Part shown: in pieces, positions 1 through 5,807 of the stretch
Position numbering within the stretch: position 1 is the stretch's first letter
Layout: each line of letters starts with the position of its first letter
NCBI GenBank assembly: GCA_021772695.1
Contig: JAJFLL010000157.1
Span: 1 to 6,347, forward strand
Direction: 5' to 3'
DNA: 6,347 nucleotides
Source: Deltaproteobacteria bacterium
Lineage (GTDB): Bacteria; UBA10199; DSSB01
Made by a program: the position numbers and the translations under genes
Notes under the pieces: model-generated
Told to the model about the DNA's origin: nothing
The model's input: only the letters and a program-made list of their open reading frames with translations
Database searches by the model: none

Positions 1-1
1 C

Positions 2-142
2 CACACTCATCCTTTTGATATCACCGGACGACCCATGCGTGGTTGGATCATGGTGGAACCCGAAGGATTAAAACGAAAGGCATCCTTAAACTTCTGGTTG
101 CAGCAAGCCATCGCCTATGTGGTTAAACTCCCTAAAAAATAA
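2..142 (+). CDS. TfoX/Sxy N-terminal-domain protein, C-terminal end (partial, 5' end outside window)
   Basis: An open frame enters from the left edge and stops at TAA 140-142, giving 46 visible residues. They include TGRPMRGWIMVEPEG, then a tryptophan and a short hydrophobic helix ending in LPKK. This GRPM(K/R)GW motif followed by a W-containing helix and a terminal LPxK is the usual C-terminal end of the small (about 110 residue) TfoX N-terminal-domain proteins. In enterics and Haemophilus, TfoX/Sxy is a competence regulator acting with CRP, but most stand-alone N-domain proteins of this size have no established role, so no competence function should be assumed. The start and about 60% of the protein lie outside the window. 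The next gene starts inside this one, 26 bases before its end, which suggests co-transcription. The family call is from motif memory and is fairly secure despite the short fragment. Confidence 0.75.
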   Translation, partial: HTHPFDITGRPMRGWIMVEPEGLKRKASLNFWLQQAIAYVVKLPKK

Positions 143-836
143 TACACTCGTTTCCTGGGCCATCAAACTGGGCATCCTGTGTCTGATTCTGATAATTGTT
201 TTTCTTTTTGGGGAATCTCTTTATGACGAGTGGACTTATATAAAAAACTGGGTAGAATCCCAAGGCCCTTGGGCCCCGGCGATTTTTATTCTGCTGATCA
301 CCCTACTTCCGGTCCTATCGTTTCCTACGGATCCCCTCTGCTTTTTCGGTGGCGCCCTTTTTGGTTTGGCATGGGGAGGCGTATACACCGTCATCGGCTT
401 GTTGCTCAGTGCCTCCATCATGTTTTTTTTAGCACAGCGGTTGTTAAGAAATTGGCTGCTTCAAAAGGTTCAAGACAAACCCAAATTGCAACACCTCGAT
501 CAATTAATCCAGGCGGGAGGCTTTACCGCCCTGGTATTATTGCGAATCCTGCCGCTGCCCTTTGCCCTATTGTCTTATTTTTTAGGTCTGACTGGAGTTA
601 GATTTCGAGAATACTTTTGGGCCGTATTTGGCACCATGGGCACCGTTTTATTAAGCGTTTATTACGGGAGCGTGGCCTCCCATGTGGCAGACCTGAGTAA
701 AGGCGAATCGCCCTGGAAAATAAGTGACGGGCTACACATCCTATTATGGCTCTCGCTGTTCTTAATCTTGGCACTCCTGACCCGGATCGCCCAAAAGAAG
801 TTGAAAGCCCTTGAGGAAAAGTCCTTAGCTCACTAA
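117..836 (+). CDS. TVP38/TMEM64 (VTT-domain, DedA-like) integral membrane protein
   Basis: A 239-residue inner-membrane protein. One transmembrane helix (about residues 13-31) is followed by hydrophobic segments near 53-69, 76-106, 139-157 and 167-186, and a last helix near 206-222. The tail is basic and cytoplasm-like. Two hallmarks of the VTT/SNARE-associated family are present: FPTDPLCFFGGALFG (69-83, the proline-containing re-entrant segment with GxLFG) and LLRILPLPFALLSYFLG (141-157, the R-x-x-P-x-P-F motif), followed by a Gly-rich helix. Family members are implicated in lipid scrambling or transport and envelope homeostasis, but the substrate here is unknown. ATG 117 is the only usable start before the first helix (the next possibility is CTG 168). 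It has no clear Shine-Dalgarno and overlaps the upstream TfoX-like gene by 26 bases, which fits translational coupling. hemN follows after 9 bases. Nothing links the protein directly to haem synthesis. Confidence 0.88.
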   Translation: MWLNSLKNNTLVSWAIKLGILCLILIIVFLFGESLYDEWTYIKNWVESQGPWAPAIFILLITLLPVLSFPTDPLCFFGGALFGLAWGGVYTVIGLLLSASIMFFLAQRLLRNWLLQKVQDKPKLQHLDQLIQAGGFTALVLLRILPLPFALLSYFLGLTGVRFREYFWAVFGTMGTVLLSVYYGSVASHVADLSKGESPWKISDGLHILLWLSLFLILALLTRIAQKKLKALEEKSLAH

Positions 837-845
837 AAGACAGTT

Positions 846-2225
846 ATGACCCCACCATTAAGAAAATGGCTTGCCAAGTATAATGTCCCCGGCCCCCGGT
901 ATACCAGTTATCCGACGGTACCCGCGTGGGTCACCACCGTTGGCCCCGATGATTTTAAAGATAGTTTACAAAGCCTTGGAGCAAACGAACCGCTATCACT
1001 TTATTTTCACCTCCCCTTCTGTGAACGCCTCTGCCATTTTTGCGGTTGCATGCAGGTCATCACCTCAGACCATAGCCGTTCGGCCCCTTACGTAAAGCAT
1101 CTGCTCAATGAAATAGACCAGGTCTCAAGGCTGTTGCCGAAACAACGAGGCAAGGTGACCCAGCTACATTTTGGCGGTGGTACGCCCAACTTTCTGCAAC
1201 CCCAAGAAATCGACCTACTGATAGAGAAGATTCGCGACTGTTTTACCCTAGCGACCGGCGCGGAAATCGCCATTGAAATGCATCCCCGCACCAGTACCCA
1301 TGCCTTTTGCGATGCCATTTGGCGCCAACATTTTAATCGCATCTCCCTGGGAGTCCAGGATTTTGATCCCAAGGTGCAACAACTCATTCACCGTCATCAG
1401 AGCTATGAAATGACCGCCGAGATGTTGTCGTACCTCCGCAAGCTTGGATTTAAACACTTTAACTTCGACCTTATTTATGGGCTTCCCGGACAAAACGACA
1501 CCAGCTGGAAAGACACCCTGGAAAAAGTCGTGCATCTAAAACCCAATCGCCTCGCCGTTTATAGCTATGCCCATGTCCCTTGGGTGAGGCCGGTGCAGCG
1601 TAGTTTTAAAGATGGGGATCTTCCCTCGCCTGAAACCAAAATTCATTTATTTGAAATGGCCTACGAAACCTTACAAGGTCATGGCTATTGTCCTATAGGC
1701 ATGGACCATTTTGCCTTAGCCGATGACGAGTTGAGCTTGGCTCAGTCGAATGGATCCATTCATCGGAACTTCATGGGGTATTCCACCCGAGCCGATGCCC
1801 ATCAAATTGGCTTTGGAGTCAGTGCAATTTCTTATGTGGGTGGTAATTATTTCCAAAATCAGAAGGAATTGCCAAATTACGAAAATGCGATCCAGTCTAA
1901 TCAGTTATCTACTTTCAGAGGATACCTCTTAAACACCGACGATAGACTCAGGCGAGATCTCATCACTCAAATTATGTGTAACCGGGAAATTGATATTCCT
2001 ACCTTTGAACATCATTGGAATATTAAGTTCGCAGACTATTTCCAGGACTCCCTGCAACAGCTGTCTTCCCTTCAAGACGACGGTCTTTTGGAATGGAATG
2101 GGACTACCTTAAAGTCACGGGGGCTAGGTCATCTTTTTCTGAGAAATATCGCGATGGCCTTTGACAACTATTTGATTGAAATCAAACGAAGCGCATCGAC
2201 CCCAACCTTCTCGAAGACGGTTTAA
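846..2225 (+). CDS. hemN: Oxygen-independent coproporphyrinogen III oxidase (radical SAM)
   Basis: A 459-residue cytoplasmic enzyme that oxidatively decarboxylates coproporphyrinogen III to protoporphyrinogen IX without oxygen, using S-adenosylmethionine and a [4Fe-4S] cluster. Length matches E. coli HemN (about 457). It shows the true HemN N-terminus YNVPGPRYTSYPT (12-24), absent from HemW/HemZ-like relatives. The cluster motif is CX3CX2CXC (C59, C63, C66, C68), in which the first three cysteines bind the cluster. Also present are GGGTP (110-114), E144 and Q171 in EMHPR and GVQDF, DLIYGLPGQ (208-216), and IGMDHFALADDE and HRNFMGYSTRAD further on, a HemN signature region. The C-terminal winged-helix-like part is complete. 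One deviation is His146, where E. coli has Asp in EVDPR. The ATG lies 9 bases after the membrane-protein stop, with only a weak purine stretch (AAAAGA) as ribosome binding site, so it is probably expressed with the upstream genes. HemN calls can be confused with HemW, but the N-terminal motif and fourth cysteine argue for HemN. Confidence 0.95.
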   Translation: MTPPLRKWLAKYNVPGPRYTSYPTVPAWVTTVGPDDFKDSLQSLGANEPLSLYFHLPFCERLCHFCGCMQVITSDHSRSAPYVKHLLNEIDQVSRLLPKQRGKVTQLHFGGGTPNFLQPQEIDLLIEKIRDCFTLATGAEIAIEMHPRTSTHAFCDAIWRQHFNRISLGVQDFDPKVQQLIHRHQSYEMTAEMLSYLRKLGFKHFNFDLIYGLPGQNDTSWKDTLEKVVHLKPNRLAVYSYAHVPWVRPVQRSFKDGDLPSPETKIHLFEMAYETLQGHGYCPIGMDHFALADDELSLAQSNGSIHRNFMGYSTRADAHQIGFGVSAISYVGGNYFQNQKELPNYENAIQSNQLSTFRGYLLNTDDRLRRDLITQIMCNREIDIPTFEHHWNIKFADYFQDSLQQLSSLQDDGLLEWNGTTLKSRGLGHLFLRNIAMAFDNYLIEIKRSASTPTFSKTV

Positions 2226-2238
2226 TTTATTTTTTTCT
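2204..2238 (+). terminator. Weak candidate intrinsic terminator at the end of hemN
   Basis: AACC (2204-2207) can pair with GGTT (2219-2222) around the last codons of hemN, extended by one or two inner pairs across a bulge. The right arm runs straight into a T-rich tract with seven consecutive T. The stem is short and imperfect, so this may only be a partial stop. It reads in the hemN direction; there is no comparable T-tract for the converging peroxidase transcript. Confidence 0.28.
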
Positions 2239-2246
2239 TACCCAAA

Positions 2247-3944
2247 TCAATTTAGATTATCAGGAATACGAAATACATTTGCGGGCAAACTCGAGATGGA
2301 AGTATTTCGTAAGATGATTTGGGAAAGCTTCGTGTTACGAATCAAATGAACTTCCTGCTCGGTAAAAGCCGAATCGTTTTCGTACCAAAAACGGTCTCCG
2401 CGACGCAGGGCCTCGAATTGCATATTTAAAGTACGTGAGATCGTTTCACCCACACTCGCCGCAGGCAAATGGTCTTCGGCTAAGGCGGCCACCCAAAGAT
2501 CTACATCGTCAACGGTGCCATATAAATCTTGGAAGGCCGCTTGCCAATTTGCATTATCGGTCAATTTGGAAAAATCAGCGATTGGCTTTAATCCTAAGGC
2601 CTCCCGGTAACTATTATAATCGGGCAAACCATGATCCCGTCCCCGTTGCAGGTTGAGCGAGGCCAAGTCAAGGCCGCCATCACCGGGTGCTCCAAACAAA
2701 AAGTTGCGCACCTCTGAGACCAAATGGGGGTCGATCTCCTCGATGGGATTCAGGGCCAAGCCCGATAAAATGGGCCCAATCCCCTCATCAAGAAGGACAT
2801 CTGGATTAAAAAACGCGTTCTGTAGGGAAAGGGGCAACAGGCCCGCATCGTCGGCCAATAACAATTCACTGGGTAACATGGTGTGCCCTACCCGAAAGAG
2901 CGCCGTTGAAAACTCATTAAAAATAGCTGGCTCCTTTGCAGAATCGTAGCCCCGGTAGGGTCCGGGGGCATGGGGACCCAGGAGGGCAGGTAAAAACTCA
3001 TTAAAGGTGACAGACTGCAGAAAGGCGCCCACCCACCGCCGGGCATGTTGATAGACTTGCTCATCGTCCCAATCGGGGTGAGCCACGGCTATTTCATCGC
3101 ACAATCGATTGTGTTCCCGCACAAAGAGGGTATGCAACGCCGACAAGGTAACGGTTTCGTTGGCACGGATATCGCCTCCGAGAAAAAACACCGTAGCTTC
3201 ATTGGGCGCATTGCTTTGGGTACCGTCATTAAAAGGCATCATATCGCCTTCGCTGGTTTTCAGCTTCCCCCCTACCCCGGTACGCAGCCAAGTAGCCCGC
3301 ACCGTATCGGAACCATAAACTTGAGAGCCATCGATGAAGGCGGTGATCACGTTAGTTTGTTGCCGAGGGTTATCGCCATCGATACCACTATCGATATCAA
3401 AAACACTTCGAAAAAAATCCAAGGTTTCAGTTCCTGAACTTTGGGGGTCAAAAAAGGGGTCTCCCAAGGGGACCAATATGGGTAGGGACTCGTTTGGGTC
3501 GGTTAAAGTCAGGTCGATATCGTGATCGAGAAACTGTCCCCAGGCGAACACAAAACTAGAAAGATTGCGATTGTTGGGAATCGATTGATCTTGTCGAATG
3601 ATCCCATTGCTAATTTCACGTGGACTCGGCCTGTTCTCGCCTGCGGGTGCGGAAATGCCATCCGCATAGGCACTAGGCGCGAGTCGTTTTAAGGAGGTGC
3701 CTGCACTGCCCCACAAGTTATGGTCGAAGTTATTACCGGTTGCGTCAATAGAGCGAACCTCGAAATTCGGAGTGGCGTTTTTTCCATTGGATTCATTGGT
3801 GCCTGCGGCATCGACCCCAGAGGAGTTCTCCGAATCGGAATTCAGGGAAGAAAATTCCCCTTGGCCGCAATGAACTATAAAAAATAAGGAAATGAATGAG
3901 ATGATTTTAAAAATAGTGCCCACGTTCGAGCGTCGTGATTGCAT
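2247..3944 (-). CDS. Animal-type haem peroxidase (peroxidase-cyclooxygenase superfamily), exported
   Basis: A 565-residue protein of the myeloperoxidase/peroxinectin-like family, which uses H2O2 to oxidise halides or organic substrates. By alignment from memory with myeloperoxidase, every key residue is present. The distal motif WGQFLDHDIDLT gives Q137, D140 (haem ester), H141 (distal His) and D142 (calcium). The loop TAFIDGS (201-207) supplies the other calcium ligands. R260 and E263 correspond to the catalytic Arg and second haem-ester Glu. FRVGHTML carries the proximal His354, and LNLQRGRDHGLPDYN gives N431 and R434. T264 occupies the position of the sulfonium-linked Met unique to myeloperoxidase. 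The N-terminus is a basic stretch, a hydrophobic core (11-24) and Cys26 in IVHCG, then a Ser/Asn/Gly-rich linker to about residue 60. This resembles a lipoprotein signal, but His before the Cys is atypical. There is only one other Cys (282), so no disulfide framework like the animal enzymes. A good ribosome site lies upstream. The gene sits antisense between hemN and hemJ. The physiological substrate is unknown. Confidence 0.93.
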   Translation of the reverse strand: MQSRRSNVGTIFKIISFISLFFIVHCGQGEFSSLNSDSENSSGVDAAGTNESNGKNATPNFEVRSIDATGNNFDHNLWGSAGTSLKRLAPSAYADGISAPAGENRPSPREISNGIIRQDQSIPNNRNLSSFVFAWGQFLDHDIDLTLTDPNESLPILVPLGDPFFDPQSSGTETLDFFRSVFDIDSGIDGDNPRQQTNVITAFIDGSQVYGSDTVRATWLRTGVGGKLKTSEGDMMPFNDGTQSNAPNEATVFFLGGDIRANETVTLSALHTLFVREHNRLCDEIAVAHPDWDDEQVYQHARRWVGAFLQSVTFNEFLPALLGPHAPGPYRGYDSAKEPAIFNEFSTALFRVGHTMLPSELLLADDAGLLPLSLQNAFFNPDVLLDEGIGPILSGLALNPIEEIDPHLVSEVRNFLFGAPGDGGLDLASLNLQRGRDHGLPDYNSYREALGLKPIADFSKLTDNANWQAAFQDLYGTVDDVDLWVAALAEDHLPAASVGETISRTLNMQFEALRRGDRFWYENDSAFTEQEVHLIRNTKLSQIILRNTSISSLPANVFRIPDNLN

Positions 3945-3950
3945 GCTTTA

Positions 3951-3957
3951 CCCCTCT
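3951..3957 (-). promoter_or_regulatory. Ribosome binding site of the haem peroxidase gene
   Basis: On the minus strand AGAGGGG lies 6 bases before the ATG (3944-3942). It is a strong Shine-Dalgarno and supports the start codon chosen, which places the complete signal sequence at the N-terminus. Confidence 0.7.
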
Positions 3958-4007
3958 GTAAATACGTCACCAACATGAACCAAAAGGAATGATGACATTA
4001 AAGACCC

Positions 4008-4068
4008 CCGATAGTCCTCAATTTTTGTCCGATGACCCTATTCTTCGCCATTTTTCTATAACTATCGG
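4008..4068. repeat. 8-base perfect inverted repeat in the peroxidase leader region
   Basis: CCGATAGT at 4008-4015 is exactly mirrored by ACTATCGG at 4061-4068, with 45 bases between. The match does not extend on either side. Both arms lie between the candidate minus-strand promoter and the peroxidase start, so they could be paired operator half-sites or a long-loop RNA stem. A chance occurrence is quite possible at this length. Confidence 0.4.
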
Positions 4069-4098
4069 TACAAGCCAAAAATAATTAAATAAGGCAGG

Positions 4099-4127
4099 AT
4101 TATATCTCGTCATTTTCAAATCTTCAT
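4099..4127 (-). promoter_or_regulatory. Candidate sigma-70-like promoter for the peroxidase gene
   Basis: Read on the minus strand, a perfect TATAAT (4104-4099) is preceded at 17 bases by ATGAAG (4127-4122), a poor -35 matching the consensus at 3 of 6 positions. Transcription would start near 4092 and give a leader of about 150 bases. The -10 is consensus but the weak -35 implies either activator dependence or a chance match in AT-rich DNA. Confidence 0.4.
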
Positions 4128-4152
4128 AGACCACCCCCTTCTAGGATATATT
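4123..4152 (+). promoter_or_regulatory. Candidate sigma-70-like promoter for hemJ-hemH
   Basis: TTCATA (4123-4128, 4 of 6 to the -35 consensus) and TATATT (4147-4152, 5 of 6 to the -10 consensus) are spaced 18 bases apart. The start would be near 4159, about 140 bases before hemJ. The -35 overlaps that of the candidate opposite promoter, so the two could compete or share a regulator. Other AT-rich stretches closer to hemJ could also act as promoters. Confidence 0.33.
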
Positions 4153-4291
4153 TTGGGTGGGAATGTTTAAATAGATACGCGGGAAGTAGGAAAAAGCCTT
4201 CGCAAAAAGGAAAAATAATAATTTTTTAAATAATCATTAGGCACCGGCCGATAACATTCCAATTTCTTTACTTTTTTTCCCCTCTATGCTT

Positions 4292-4298
4292 GGAAAAG
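4292..4298 (+). promoter_or_regulatory. Ribosome binding site deciding the hemJ start
   Basis: GGAAAAG lies just before ATG 4301, with its GGA core 6 bases from the start codon. The alternative in-frame ATG at 4286 is preceded only by a pyrimidine run (TTTTTTTCCCCTCT) with no Shine-Dalgarno. This favours 4301. Confidence 0.55.
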
Positions 4299-4300
4299 CC

Positions 4301-4735
4301 ATGCAATTTTATCTGGTATTAAAGGCCCTCCACATTATCGGCATGGTCGCCTGGTTCGCTGGATTATTTTATATCTTCAGACTCTTTGTTTATCACGTCA
4401 AATATCAAAATAACCCTGAGTTGTGCCAAGCCTATTCTCAAATGGAACGAAAGTTACTCTACATCATCATGCACCCGGCTATGCTGGTGACGATCTTATT
4501 GGGGCTATTATTAATCAGCCAAAACCCGGTGGTGCTTTCGGCACCATGGTTTCATCTTAAATTGCTTTTGGTAGTTGTATTGATCGCCTATCAAATCTTT
4601 GCCGGCATGACTCAAAAGAGATTCGCCCGTGGTGACTTTTTTCTTTCAGAAAAGGCCTGTCGCATAATCAACGAAATACCCACTCTGGTTTTGATCGGGG
4701 TGGTGTTGCTGGCGGTAATTAAACCGGGGATCTAA
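4301..4735 (+). CDS. hemJ: Protoporphyrinogen IX oxidase HemJ (UPF0093 membrane protein)
   Basis: A 144-residue inner-membrane protein that oxidises protoporphyrinogen IX to protoporphyrin IX, the step before iron insertion. It carries the family pattern almost end to end. LKALHIIGMVAWFAGLFYIF (7-26) holds the conserved His11 and the WFAGLFY helix, and is followed by RLFVYHVK with Arg27 and His32. Then come ERKLLYIIMHPAMLVT (49-64), WFHLKL (83-88) and NEIPTLVLIGVVLLAVIK (124-141). Four transmembrane helices are expected, near 5-30, 52-74, 83-103 and 126-141. HemJ is the haem-binding type of this oxidase, distinct from flavin-dependent HemG and HemY. An upstream in-frame ATG (4286) would give 149 residues, but 4301 has the better ribosome site and matches the compact family N-terminus. 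The stop codon directly abuts the hemH start, so the two are almost certainly one operon. Cyanobacterial HemJ is longer at the C-terminus; about 140-150 residues is usual for proteobacterial forms. Confidence 0.93.
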   Translation: MQFYLVLKALHIIGMVAWFAGLFYIFRLFVYHVKYQNNPELCQAYSQMERKLLYIIMHPAMLVTILLGLLLISQNPVVLSAPWFHLKLLLVVVLIAYQIFAGMTQKRFARGDFFLSEKACRIINEIPTLVLIGVVLLAVIKPGI

Positions 4736-4738
4736 ATG
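4726..4738 (+). promoter_or_regulatory. hemJ-hemH translational coupling junction
   Basis: GGGGA (4726-4730) lies in the last hemJ codons. The hemJ stop TAA (4733-4735) is followed with no gap by the hemH ATG (4736-4738). The 5-base distance from the purine block to the ATG is workable. Terminating ribosomes could restart directly on hemH. Confidence 0.6.
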
Positions 4739-5746
4739 ATCGGAGTACTACTAATTAATTTGGGCACTCCAGATGCTCCGCATACGCCCGAGGTGAGGCG
4801 TTATCTGCGCCAGTTTTTGATGGACCCAAGGGTCATCGATATTCACCCGGTAGCCCGCTGGTTGTTGGTGCAAGGCATCATCGTTCCTTTTCGCGCGCCT
4901 AAATCCGCCAAGGCCTATCAGAAAATCTGGGGAGCCCAGGGATCTCCCTTGCGCAGCCATACCTTGCAATTGGCCGCCCTAGTCCAAGCTCAGCTAGGTG
5001 ACGAATACCGGGTCGAAGTAGGTATGCGTTATGGGTCCCCGAGCATTCCAGAGGCCTTGGAAAAATTGGCCACCGCTGGGGTTAAAGAAATCCGCGCCTT
5101 CCCCCTTTACCCCCAGTATGCCGCCTCTTCCACCGGCACCGCAGAAGATGTGGTTTTAAAATTCATTCGCGGCAAGAAAAATTTTCCCGACCTGCGTTTC
5201 ATTCCACCCTTCTTCGACCACGAGGGATTCATACGCAGTCATATGGAAATTGCCCGACCCTTGATCGACACCTTTCGCCCCGATTATTTTTTATTCAGTT
5301 TTCACGGCCTGCCGGAACGGCACATTCTAAAGGAAGACACTTCAAAAAAACATTGCTTACAATCAGAGGACTGCTGTGAACGCTTAGTTCCCGCCAACGG
5401 AATGTGTTATCGAGCTCATTGTTTTCAGACCGCCAAGGCCATAGCGAAGGGCCTTAATTTTTCTGAAGCCGACTACTCTATTGCCTTTCAAAGCCGGTTG
5501 GGCCGAACGCCCTGGATTCAGCCCTTTACCGACCTCTTACTGAAAGAGCTTCCTCAAAAGGGTAAAAAACGGCTGGTGGTTTTCTGTCCGAGTTTTGTGG
5601 CCGATTGTTTAGAAACACTTGAGGAAATCGGCATTCGCGGCAGAGGAGATTTTTTATCGGCCGGAGGTGAAGATTTACTCCTAATCCCCTCCCTGAATTC
5701 TCATCCCACTTGGGTCCATACCGTCTCACAAATGGTACGTGGTTAA
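4736..5746 (+). CDS. hemH: Ferrochelatase (protohaem ferro-lyase)
   Basis: A 336-residue enzyme that inserts Fe(II) into protoporphyrin IX, the final step of the protohaem route. Visible family landmarks are GVLLINLGTPDAP (3-15), the FLMDPRVID loop (27-35), the IWGAQGSPL region (64-72), MRYGSPSI (97-104) and FPLYPQYAASSTGTA (122-136). Catalytic His190 sits in FSFHGLPERH, FQSRLGRTPWIQP covers 251-263, and FCPSFVADCLETLEEI contains catalytic Glu293. A cysteine-rich insert at 207-229 reads C-X5-CC-X9-C-X4-C (C207, C213, C214, C224, C229). In characterised proteobacterial ferrochelatases an internal segment of this kind binds a [2Fe-2S] cluster. The ATG immediately follows the hemJ stop, with GGGGA (4726-4730) inside the hemJ 3' end as ribosome site, so translation is probably coupled. 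HemJ and HemH may pass protoporphyrin IX directly, which is an inference from gene order. Length is normal for bacterial ferrochelatases. Confidence 0.96.
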   Translation: MIGVLLINLGTPDAPHTPEVRRYLRQFLMDPRVIDIHPVARWLLVQGIIVPFRAPKSAKAYQKIWGAQGSPLRSHTLQLAALVQAQLGDEYRVEVGMRYGSPSIPEALEKLATAGVKEIRAFPLYPQYAASSTGTAEDVVLKFIRGKKNFPDLRFIPPFFDHEGFIRSHMEIARPLIDTFRPDYFLFSFHGLPERHILKEDTSKKHCLQSEDCCERLVPANGMCYRAHCFQTAKAIAKGLNFSEADYSIAFQSRLGRTPWIQPFTDLLLKELPQKGKKRLVVFCPSFVADCLETLEEIGIRGRGDFLSAGGEDLLLIPSLNSHPTWVHTVSQMVRG

Positions 5747-5792
5747 ATAGGACGGGCAACCCTAGGCCAAAAAATCCGATAAGGGCGCTCCG

Positions 5793-5799
5793 AAGGGAG
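5793..5799 (+). promoter_or_regulatory. Ribosome binding site of the small secreted protein gene
   Basis: AAGGGAG lies 8 bases before ATG 5808 and is the strongest Shine-Dalgarno on the plus strand here. It supports the start of the small gene and is good evidence that the gene is real. It can also form the right arm of a short CTCC/GGAG hairpin with 5788-5791. Confidence 0.65.
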
Positions 5800-5807
5800 T
5801 AACCGTC

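Larger units (their letters stand above)
3945..4300. other. AT-rich divergent intergenic region between the peroxidase gene and hemJ
   Basis: About 355 bases separate the divergent start codons (3944 minus, 4301 plus). I see no convincing gene here: short ATG-started frames close within a few codons. The stretch is clearly AT-rich compared with its neighbours, especially 4050-4130 and 4200-4275. It contains candidate promoters for both directions with overlapping -35 areas (4099-4152) and a perfect 8-base inverted repeat (CCGATAGT 4008-4015 and ACTATCGG 4061-4068). Both leaders would be long (roughly 140-150 bases), leaving space for regulation, but no known riboswitch or regulator box was recognised. 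Confidence 0.7.

Noticed and set aside
230..601. A 123-codon open frame inside the VTT-domain gene in another frame
   Set aside because: Arg/Pro/His-rich composition typical of an off-frame reading; the overlapping membrane protein has clear family motifs.
1088..1535. Minus-strand open frames inside hemN
   Set aside because: They are antisense to conserved hemN motifs and have no start signals or protein-like pattern.
3045..3437. A 130-codon open frame on the plus strand, antisense inside the peroxidase gene
   Set aside because: It lies wholly within a gene with full family conservation, has no ribosome site or recognisable domain, and reads as a shadow frame.
4286..4300. An upstream in-frame ATG as the start of hemJ
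   Set aside because: Preceded by a pyrimidine tract without Shine-Dalgarno; ATG 4301 has GGAAAAG and gives the normal HemJ N-terminus. It is not strictly excluded.
3945..4300. A riboswitch, small RNA or attachment site in the long intergenic region
   Set aside because: No known riboswitch core, tRNA-like sequence or direct-repeat boundary could be recognised; only the promoters and the 8-base inverted repeat are supportable.
5747..5807. A terminator between hemH and the small secreted protein gene
   Set aside because: Only a 3-base GGG/CCC stem followed by a short A-run is seen; no stem with a T-tract exists.
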